DNA of 64,000 nucleotides from a virus, in the IMG/VR virus record IMGVR_UViG_3300037189_026210, positions 1-64,000 of that record. One strand, 5' to 3'. Position 1 is the stretch's first letter. Each line of letters opens with the position of its first letter. The position numbers and the translations under genes were made by a program. The notes under the pieces were generated by a model. The model saw nothing but the letters and a program-made list of their open reading frames with translations. It had not been told where the DNA came from and searched no databases. Below are positions 58,031 to 64,000 of this stretch, piece by piece.

Positions 58031-60178
58031 TTAATAGCTAAAAATTGTAAAAGTCCCTGTTCCATTTAAAGAGTTATTACCTATAGAGTAATAATCTCTA
58101 CGAGATACTGTAGTGCAGGCTGGAAGTAAATTAAATATTATTTCTCCATAGCTATTGCCGTAAGTTATTTTTTCAAAGTTTCCAGTAATATAATTCCCAA
58201 CTGAAGAAACATTTTTGCCAGCACAATTAACTAAAGTGGAAAACAATGGAACTTGCACAGAACAACCGTAAGATCCTAATGGACCCCAAGAAGCAGCTAA
58301 CCCACTAGTTCCATTTGCGAATCCAGTTGAAATTATACCACTTTGTAAATCTGCAATATTTCCACTACTTCCAGAATAATAACCAAATCCAGTTCTTAAA
58401 TATCCAGACATTTCACTGAGTGAACTGTAGCCAGTTCGAACTCCACCAAAAGCGTCAAAACATCCTACGGGATGAAATTGTAAATCAAAAGTAAATGGAG
58501 CTTTTACAGTTTCATTTAAAGCTAAACCATACAAAACATATGGATTATTCCATTGACCAGTTAATCCAGCTCCAGTTGGAAGATATCTCAAAGGGGTAGT
58601 TCCAGATGCCGCAATACCAGTTATTGGTAAAGTTACTCTGCAAACATTATATCCAGTCAATAAAGTAGGAATACCACTTTTTAAAGAAAACACGCCCCAA
58701 GCTTTTGCTACGTTTGCAGCTTTAATATATCCAGCGCAATTTGTTCCAATATGTAATCCAGAAGCCCCAAGGCATGTGATTGCAGTTCCCCTCTGACAAA
58801 CTGTTTGAAATACGCCCAAGTCCCCAGATACATAAGTAGCTCCAACAATACATTGTCCACAGGTTAAAGAGCTTGCATAAATATTTGGAGCGCATAGAAA
58901 GGAGTTTGGTGTTACTAAACATGTGCATCCATTAAATGAATTTAAAGAAGTCGCTGTTCCAGTAGTGCAAATATTATTAAATATACCACTACCAGTCGTA
59001 CTCATATTGCCACTCCAGCAAACATTTCCTTGAAATGATTGACTAAATCCATCTCCAGCAGCTCTGGAAACAAAAGTATCGCCAACAATTACATGATTTA
59101 AAATTTGACCTGCAAATCGACAAACTTGCATACATCCATACATTTCAAATTTACCAGATAACTCAATATTTCCTCCAGATACGCGCAAACTAACTCCAGT
59201 AGCTTTAGAAAAGCAAGTATCACACAAACGAGAAGATCCAGTATTTACTATTCCATTAAAAAAACAAGTCAATCCAGAAATTACATTGCAATCAGCTGAT
59301 GACCCAGTAACTCTCAATGATCTAAAACATTGAGATGGTTGAGTATAAATAATATTTTTTGCTAAAAAGATGTCGCAAAAATATCCAGTTGCTCCAGATA
59401 TGCAATTTTTTGTAGTTAAACAATTATTATAAACATCAATTCCAGAACAAAAATAAGCACACTTTCTAAAAACAGACATTGAATCTACGTCAAAACCAGT
59501 TGAAAGAGCACCCTTAGAAATTATACATCCAGTTCCGCTAATAGTATTTATGCATTGCAAAAAAGTATTTCCATAATTAGTGAATGAATAATTCGATAAG
59601 GGAAATCCACTTAAAGCGACACTATTGCCACTAATGCAAACTGAATCTCTTAATCTACTATTTAAAATTAAATCTCCACTTCCAGAAATATTTACCTTTG
59701 TAGATTGTTGACAAATTAAAAAAATTAAATTATCTTCAGTTTCAGAATTAAAAAATCTTAATGAATGAGTTGGCGCTGGATTAGTATCTTTTAAAAAAAG
59801 AGTTGGTTCAGCGCCATATACTTGTAAACCTTTAAAATTTGTGTTTATTCCACTGCCAAGTGAAAAAGTTCCATCATTAGAAAAACTATAAACTGATCCA
59901 TTTCCAGATAAATTTAAACATCTAGCGCTTGGAATATTTAAAAAAACGTCAGCACAAGTTTCTTTAAAATCTATTTTATTTTTAAAACTCAGCAATGCAC
60001 AGTTAGCTACACATAAGCCAACATCTCGATTACCATCTTGTATTAAAAATCCAGAAAGAGGCTCAATTGACTGACACTCCCTTAAAGGTCCAATTAAACC
60101 TCCAGTTAAATTAGCAAACGTGCATCTGATTGACAAATCTATTTGTCCAGAATTGTTACTTAAAAATAATTCAGCCAT
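58031..60178 (-). CDS. Cysteine-rich tail fibre protein
   Basis: The 715-residue protein is rich in Gly, Ser, Asn and Cys. Its N-terminus (AELFLSNNSGQIDLSIRCTF) may attach to the virion. The middle (about 150-480) has irregular beta-helix-like repeats with Cys at turns (SISGTGC, VSGLTCFFNGIVNTGS, CCATG-type units). The C-terminus ends GTGTFTIFSY after IGNNSLN. Composition resembles the fibre at 719 without detailed repeat identity. It overlaps a holin-like gene by eight bases and is followed by a fibre-assembly-type protein, so it is probably a distinct receptor-binding fibre. Confidence 0.7.
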   Translation of the reverse strand: MAELFLSNNSGQIDLSIRCTFANLTGGLIGPLRECQSIEPLSGFLIQDGNRDVGLCVANCALLSFKNKIDFKETCADVFLNIPSARCLNLSGNGSVYSFSNDGTFSLGSGINTNFKGLQVYGAEPTLFLKDTNPAPTHSLRFFNSETEDNLIFLICQQSTKVNISGSGDLILNSRLRDSVCISGNSVALSGFPLSNYSFTNYGNTFLQCINTISGTGCIISKGALSTGFDVDSMSVFRKCAYFCSGIDVYNNCLTTKNCISGATGYFCDIFLAKNIIYTQPSQCFRSLRVTGSSADCNVISGLTCFFNGIVNTGSSRLCDTCFSKATGVSLRVSGGNIELSGKFEMYGCMQVCRFAGQILNHVIVGDTFVSRAAGDGFSQSFQGNVCWSGNMSTTGSGIFNNICTTGTATSLNSFNGCTCLVTPNSFLCAPNIYASSLTCGQCIVGATYVSGDLGVFQTVCQRGTAITCLGASGLHIGTNCAGYIKAANVAKAWGVFSLKSGIPTLLTGYNVCRVTLPITGIAASGTTPLRYLPTGAGLTGQWNNPYVLYGLALNETVKAPFTFDLQFHPVGCFDAFGGVRTGYSSLSEMSGYLRTGFGYYSGSSGNIADLQSGIISTGFANGTSGLAASWGPLGSYGCSVQVPLFSTLVNCAGKNVSSVGNYITGNFEKITYGNSYGEIIFNLLPACTTVSRRDYYSIGNNSLNGTGTFTIFSY

Positions 60179-60350
60179 TATTATCCTTATCCTTCCAGTT
60201 TTTCATTAAATGCGCTATCTTAAGAACGGTGTATAAAAAAGCAGCAGTTAAACCCGCCAACCTTAATCCATTTTCCAAAGAGGTAAAAGATGCCCCTAGA
60301 GCTACTATATTAGCCCCTATTACTTTTACACTATCTGGTATATTATCCAT
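60171..60350 (-). CDS. Small membrane protein, holin-like (59 residues)
   Basis: The short gene begins ATG at 60350 and ends TGA at 60171, overlapping the fibre start (ATGGCTGA). The product starts MDNIPDSVKVIGANIVALG. It has one or two hydrophobic helices (about 9-22 and 31-46, GLTAAFLYTVLKIAHLM) and a charged tail KNWKDKDNNG. Size, helix arrangement and the K-N-W-K end are typical of small phage holins. Other small inner membrane proteins cannot be excluded. The GTGTAAAAA element five bases upstream of ATG supports it as a real late gene. Confidence 0.65.
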   Translation of the reverse strand: MDNIPDSVKVIGANIVALGASFTSLENGLRLAGLTAAFLYTVLKIAHLMKNWKDKDNNG

Positions 60351-60355
60351 GTTTA

Positions 60356-60364
60356 TTTTTACAC
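60356..60364 (-). promoter_or_regulatory. GTGTAAAAA motif five bases before holin-like ATG (minus strand)
   Basis: On the minus strand aatgtgtaaaaa is followed by five bases and the ATG at 60350. It is the only clear copy of the GTGTAAA element on the minus strand and precedes the holin-fibre-chaperone operon. Confidence 0.45.
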
Positions 60365-60385
60365 ATTATAATTTATTATTCATAA

Positions 60386-61261
60386 ATGAAGAACATTATT
60401 TTTCAAGTAAATGGTGGAATTGGTAAATCTATTATTGCTACAGCGGTATGTAGGGCTATTAAGAAAGCCTATCCAGATTATCGATTAATTGTACTTTCTG
60501 GATTTCCAGAAGTTTTTATTAATAATCCAAATATTTATAGATTTTATAGATTGGGTGCTGCGCCATATTTTTATGAAGATTTTGTCAAAGGTGGGGATAC
60601 AATTTTTATGGTAGACGAGCCATATCTTTCTAAAGGTTACTTATCAAAAAATAAGCATTTATCTGAAGCTTGGTGTGAGATTTTAAATATAAAATACGAT
60701 GGTCCAAAACCAGATATTTTTTTAAATCCATTAGAAATTAATAAAACTCGCTTCCAATCTCCAGATGGAAGGCCGTTAATGATTTTTCAGCCTTTTGGAG
60801 GTGGCTCGAAAGAAGTTCAATATAGTTGGAATAGGGACATTCCTCCACATCAAGCTCAAGCTATTGTAAATGTCCTATCTCAAAAATATTACATAATGCA
60901 ATTTTGTAGAGAGGATCAAATTAAATTGCAAAACGTGCAACATATTCATGCGCCATTTAGAGATATGTTTGGATTAATTTACTCTAGTCAAGCTAGATTA
61001 GGGATAGATAGCTTCATGCAACATGCCGCTGCAGCTTTTGACAAAAAAACAACTGTTGCTTGGGTAACAAACACTCCAATTGTTTTTGGTTATAAAAATC
61101 ATAAAAATATCAATCCAGATCCAAAATTAAAACCGCTATCAAGTCAAGCTGTTGTGGAAGGTTATGTTGAAGAATATGATTTTTCTGGACACAGAATGCA
61201 TGATTATCCATATCCAAGCCCAGATGTTTTTGATTTAAATGAAATAATTAAATCTTTTTAA
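60386..61261 (+). CDS. Glycosyltransferase, GT9 / heptosyltransferase-like
   Basis: The 291-residue protein starts KNIIFQVNGGIGKSIIATAVCRAIKKAYPDY, the GT9 N-terminal pattern. LMIFQPFGGGSKEVQYSWNRDIP lies at the domain junction. The C-terminal segment RLGIDSFMQHAAAAFDKKTTVAWVTNTP matches the family's GxDSxxMHxAAAxxxPxVAIxGxTxP donor region. It diverges from the holin-like gene across 35 bp. The 3' end converges on a sulfotransferase one base away. Confidence 0.75.
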   Translation: MKNIIFQVNGGIGKSIIATAVCRAIKKAYPDYRLIVLSGFPEVFINNPNIYRFYRLGAAPYFYEDFVKGGDTIFMVDEPYLSKGYLSKNKHLSEAWCEILNIKYDGPKPDIFLNPLEINKTRFQSPDGRPLMIFQPFGGGSKEVQYSWNRDIPPHQAQAIVNVLSQKYYIMQFCREDQIKLQNVQHIHAPFRDMFGLIYSSQARLGIDSFMQHAAAAFDKKTTVAWVTNTPIVFGYKNHKNINPDPKLKPLSSQAVVEGYVEEYDFSGHRMHDYPYPSPDVFDLNEIIKSF

Positions 61262-61262
61262 A

Positions 61263-61874
61263 TTATTTAATATAATTAAATCTATCAAATACATATTTTT
61301 CATTTTGATATATAATATCTTTAGAAGCCTCGGATATTTCTCTAGAATAAGTTTGTTTATTTGACCATCTTATAAGATACTCATCAGTTAGGCGACTTGC
61401 AATTAAATCTTGAAATCTACTTTCTTCAAATACTTCACCAGCGTTTACAAGAGCTGCATGTAGATCTTCGAAGATATTTTCAATTTTACCAATAAAATGC
61501 ATCTTTATATCTGACGCATATATTGGATCTTCGCCTATATATCTTTTTATTAATTTTGTGTATAAGCCCATCCAAAATGGACCGTAATCTTGAATCCATG
61601 TATCAAAATCGGGGCATTGTCGTTCCATTTCATCAAATCTATTACCTTTAGACCAGTGATAAAATGAAGGCCACCATGTATATGGATGCCTAACAAATGT
61701 AAAATTATAAGTATTTGCACTTTTAGTCATTTGATGCAAAAATAAATGGCCATACTGCGGTTCCGTGTATCGATATTTTAGCAAATTAAGTTTATTTATA
61801 AATGCTTGTAAAAATGTACCAGCGCATTTCGGTATATGTATTACGCTAGATTTTGGTAGTAATAAATTGCTCAT
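61263..61874 (-). CDS. PAPS-dependent sulfotransferase
   Basis: The 203-residue protein has the 5'-phosphosulfate loop VIHIPKCAGTFLQAF (11-25) and the 3'-phosphate segment FVRHPYTWWPSFYHW (60-74), both standard for carbohydrate sulfotransferases. The C-terminal part ends DIIYQNEKYVFDRFNY, also family-like. It would transfer sulfate from host PAPS to a glycan, probably one made by the neighbouring glycosyltransferases. The start overlaps the end of the next gene by four bases (ATGA). Confidence 0.85.
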   Translation of the reverse strand: MSNLLLPKSSVIHIPKCAGTFLQAFINKLNLLKYRYTEPQYGHLFLHQMTKSANTYNFTFVRHPYTWWPSFYHWSKGNRFDEMERQCPDFDTWIQDYGPFWMGLYTKLIKRYIGEDPIYASDIKMHFIGKIENIFEDLHAALVNAGEVFEESRFQDLIASRLTDEYLIRWSNKQTYSREISEASKDIIYQNEKYVFDRFNYIK

Positions 61875-62740
61875 AAAAATTGATTTAATTTTTTTAAATC
61901 CTCTAATAAAGGCTTTGTCCAGTTTAAATATTCAGGAAAGTTCTTAATATTATCATAATCTGCTAATTTAAAAGGAGCAATTGTTTTATTATATAATTCT
62001 TTAGTATATTTTTGCTCTTCATTAAAATTGCATAAACCTGTAAATAATGTAATGTTTGCAGCATGTCTTACATAAACAGACATTATATTATCAAATAAAT
62101 TTTCTTTAATGTTTAATTGAGAAAGAGGTTCTTCCCTTATAAGACCTCTAATCAATGAATGTCTTTGTAATAATTGCTGCAATGTATTAATTGCATTAAT
62201 ATTTATTAAATGTTTAATTACATATGCAGGAATGCATTGACAATTTGACAGCAACCCCCTTGATAGTTGAACCTCTTCTGGGGTTAGGTTACTAAATGGA
62301 AGTTCTTTATTTTTAATATGTTCAAATATAGTAATACGCTGTTTGTGACTGAATTGAGCTGTATTCCAGCAATTCAAACATCCTTCTTTAAATTTTAAAT
62401 TTTTTATATCAGGAGAAAACCAATCATCATCATCTATAGGTATAATCCAATCATCATCATTTAATTCGTTAAGCTGATTTATTGTGTTTTTTTGCAAAAC
62501 ACTAAAAGTTTTTTGTTCAGGAGATGTCGGTTTATTATAAATTATTCTATTAGAAATAGCAGAAAGAGATTTGAGCTGAATATTATGTAATTCTTTTCTA
62601 TAATCTTCAACAGATATATTTGAATATTTTTTAAATGCTTGCGTTAATTTTAATACGTCTGGTTTATTTGTTATTTCATTTCCAGGCATAATGCTTTCAT
62701 GAAATAATGCTCTTACATAAAATACTATTTTATTGTTCAT
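61871..62740 (-). CDS. Glycosyltransferase-like protein with DDDD motif
   Basis: In this 289-residue protein, DDDWIIPIDDDDWFSPDI around residues 95-112 is like the DDDD metal site of GT2-type enzymes that handle nucleotide sugars (D103-D106). The remainder is helical and not recognised. It is translationally coupled at both ends by ATGA overlaps. Acceptor and donor are unknown. Confidence 0.6.
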   Translation of the reverse strand: MNNKIVFYVRALFHESIMPGNEITNKPDVLKLTQAFKKYSNISVEDYRKELHNIQLKSLSAISNRIIYNKPTSPEQKTFSVLQKNTINQLNELNDDDWIIPIDDDDWFSPDIKNLKFKEGCLNCWNTAQFSHKQRITIFEHIKNKELPFSNLTPEEVQLSRGLLSNCQCIPAYVIKHLININAINTLQQLLQRHSLIRGLIREEPLSQLNIKENLFDNIMSVYVRHAANITLFTGLCNFNEEQKYTKELYNKTIAPFKLADYDNIKNFPEYLNWTKPLLEDLKKLNQFL

Positions 62741-63930
62741 TGATTGTTTTCGTAATTCTTAATAAGAAAATTATTTATAAAATTTATTTTAGTGATCGCA
62801 TCCAATGGAGGCGCAGTAAAATGTAATAATATTTTTTGTTTTAGACTATATAAGTTATTGAAAACAGTAGATATTAAAGCAACCTTGTCATTAAGAGTGG
62901 CATCTGTAATTTTGGCTTTACAGAAATAATGACACATAAATGCTTGTTCAAAAAAATAACCTCCAGGCCATTCGCGCATAAACCAATTTAAATTATTAAA
63001 ATGTTCGCGCATTTTAATAGAATTGCGAAATATAAATTGACCAGCATTAAACGGATACTGTTTAGCTTCAGTCATTTCAAGAATAAAATCTTGTTTAACT
63101 ATATCAAATCCATGATGAAAAAATCTATGATGATTAAATATAATATTTTCACCTCTAGCGGTATAAAATTTTTCATGACAAATACATACATTAAATATGT
63201 CAGCTACATCGCCAACTGCAATAATATCGCAATCTAGAAATAAAATTTTATCGTACATATCAATGTCTACATAATCATATATTAATGTTTTATTTTTTGA
63301 TGCTTCTACGCCATCTACTGGCGTTTCTGTAATGTGATATTTTGGTTGAATATGTTTAGTAAACGATTGTTTACTAATTAAATTTTGAGTCACTTTATCA
63401 GTAATGAAAAGCACATCAAAATCAAATGTAGAGTGTTTTATAATAGAATTTAAACTATTATTCATTAATTCTACATAACCTTTATCAAAATAAACAGAAA
63501 AATATATAAGATTTTTTGTTCCCTTTGGAGCATCAATAGATTTAGAAGTATTTAATATCAATTTTTCTATAGCTGACAAGCATTCAATTTTGCCTTTATT
63601 TGTATCTTGAAAAATATTTGATGTATTGCTTTTTATACAATTTTTTACTAGCGCCAATGTTTTAGGTGGCATTAATAGAGCGCTTAAGCTTTCTATAACT
63701 TCTGAAATATGTTCAACTTCTGAATCTGAAATTTTTTGCGTTATACAAAATTCCAAATCATCATAGTCATCAAAATTCTCAGCATCCACTTCAACAAGAA
63801 TGTCAATATTTGGTATTTGAACAATAGTTTCTAAGTTATTTTTTTTTATTTTAATAGAGAGAGAGGTTATACTCTCTCGATTCATAATAATATGCGAAGG
63901 TAAAAATATATTTATATTATTATTAATCAT
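62737..63930 (-). CDS. Glycosyltransferase, GT8-like
   Basis: The 397-residue protein has an N-terminal extension of about 140 residues, then a GT8 core. This comprises YFDKGYVELMNNSLNSIIKH, MYDKILFLDCDIIAVGDVADIF (DxD near residue 232), PFNAGQFIFRN, and LLHFTAPP near the C-terminus, the usual His-containing metal/donor motif. It is first in the minus-strand operon with the DDDD protein and the sulfotransferase. It probably adds a hexose to a surface or virion glycan. Confidence 0.78.
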   Translation of the reverse strand: MINNNINIFLPSHIIMNRESITSLSIKIKKNNLETIVQIPNIDILVEVDAENFDDYDDLEFCITQKISDSEVEHISEVIESLSALLMPPKTLALVKNCIKSNTSNIFQDTNKGKIECLSAIEKLILNTSKSIDAPKGTKNLIYFSVYFDKGYVELMNNSLNSIIKHSTFDFDVLFITDKVTQNLISKQSFTKHIQPKYHITETPVDGVEASKNKTLIYDYVDIDMYDKILFLDCDIIAVGDVADIFNVCICHEKFYTARGENIIFNHHRFFHHGFDIVKQDFILEMTEAKQYPFNAGQFIFRNSIKMREHFNNLNWFMREWPGGYFFEQAFMCHYFCKAKITDATLNDKVALISTVFNNLYSLKQKILLHFTAPPLDAITKINFINNFLIKNYENNQ

Positions 63931-64000
63931 ATCAAATTAAAATGTCTAATGTTTTTTATTTAATTTTGTCGTATTCCCACGTATTAAACTATACATTATT

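Noticed and set aside
1-64000. tRNA genes, rRNA genes, insertion sequences, integrase or attachment sites
   Set aside because: None could be supported. Intergenic gaps are too short for most of them, and no transposase or recombinase motif (apart from the RecA-like recombinase) was seen.
1-64000. Alternative genetic code with a reassigned stop codon, as in some very large phages
   Set aside because: TAA, TAG and TGA each terminate genes at sensible positions, and no gene is interrupted by a single stop type.

Overview
The window is an internal piece of an AT-rich, densely coding tailed bacteriophage genome (Caudoviricetes). There is no host-type gene, rRNA, tRNA or CRISPR array. Nearly every gene belongs to phage morphogenesis, phage DNA replication, nucleotide supply or surface-sugar chemistry. 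Genes overlap by a few bases or touch, and the longest gene-free stretch is about 210 bp. TAA, TAG and TGA all end genes, so I see no stop-codon reassignment. The replication gene set and a 3421-residue tape measure protein suggest a large genome of which this is only a part. A lambda gpM-like minor tail protein just after the tape measure, together with several tail-tube-like proteins, suggests a long non-contractile tail (inference). The host cannot be named. The promoters that can be read are of the sigma-70 type (TTGACA / TATAAT-like).

Layout. 1-5423 (+): the end of one fibre gene, a cysteine-rich repeat fibre, and a double beta-propeller protein. 5428-7447 (-): three proteins that may be tail-assembly factors. 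7493-28871 (+): head-tail joining candidates, tail tube protein, terminator, giant tape measure, a tail-tube-like protein, a gpM-like tail protein, a 1607-residue cysteine-rich LamG protein, and a third tail-tube-like protein. 28872-33116 (-): FmdB-like protein, Hsp20, glycosyltransferase, SSB, a sigma factor, dNMP kinase, dUTPase and a small unknown. A divergent promoter region follows. 33330-37134 (+): class I ribonucleotide reductase (NrdB, NrdA) and a conserved phage protein. 37147-44127 (+): a surface-glycan cassette with GDP-mannose 4,6-dehydratase, a GDP-mannose 3,5-epimerase homologue, a sugar C-methyltransferase and four glycosyltransferases. 44139-56218 (+): replication and recombination genes (RecA-like, two PD-(D/E)XK nucleases, DnaB, primase, and DNA polymerase III alpha split into PHP, exonuclease and polymerase genes), then a ClpA/C-type unfoldase. 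56231-57608 (+): a small basic protein and a kinase-fold pseudoenzyme. 57591-60350 (-): holin-like protein, fibre, and fibre-assembly-type chaperone. 60386-63930: further glycosyltransferases and a sulfotransferase.

How it fits together. Nucleotide enzymes, SSB, helicase, primase and a Pol III-type polymerase would make the phage largely independent for DNA synthesis. A phage sigma factor probably changes promoter choice. Two promoter families can be read: TTGACA-type promoters in front of replication and nucleotide genes, and a GTGTAAA motif without a -35 box mostly in front of structural genes. In both families the start codon often lies only 5-7 nt after the -10 hexamer, which predicts leaderless mRNAs. 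The most unusual single object is the tape measure gene. Between its tape-measure N-terminus and its helical remainder sits a roughly 1000-residue insert, divided by six GYVPNFA-type motifs into cassettes. Two of these carry PD-(D/E)XK nuclease-like signatures and one carries a calcium-loop motif. They may be effector domains carried in the virion.
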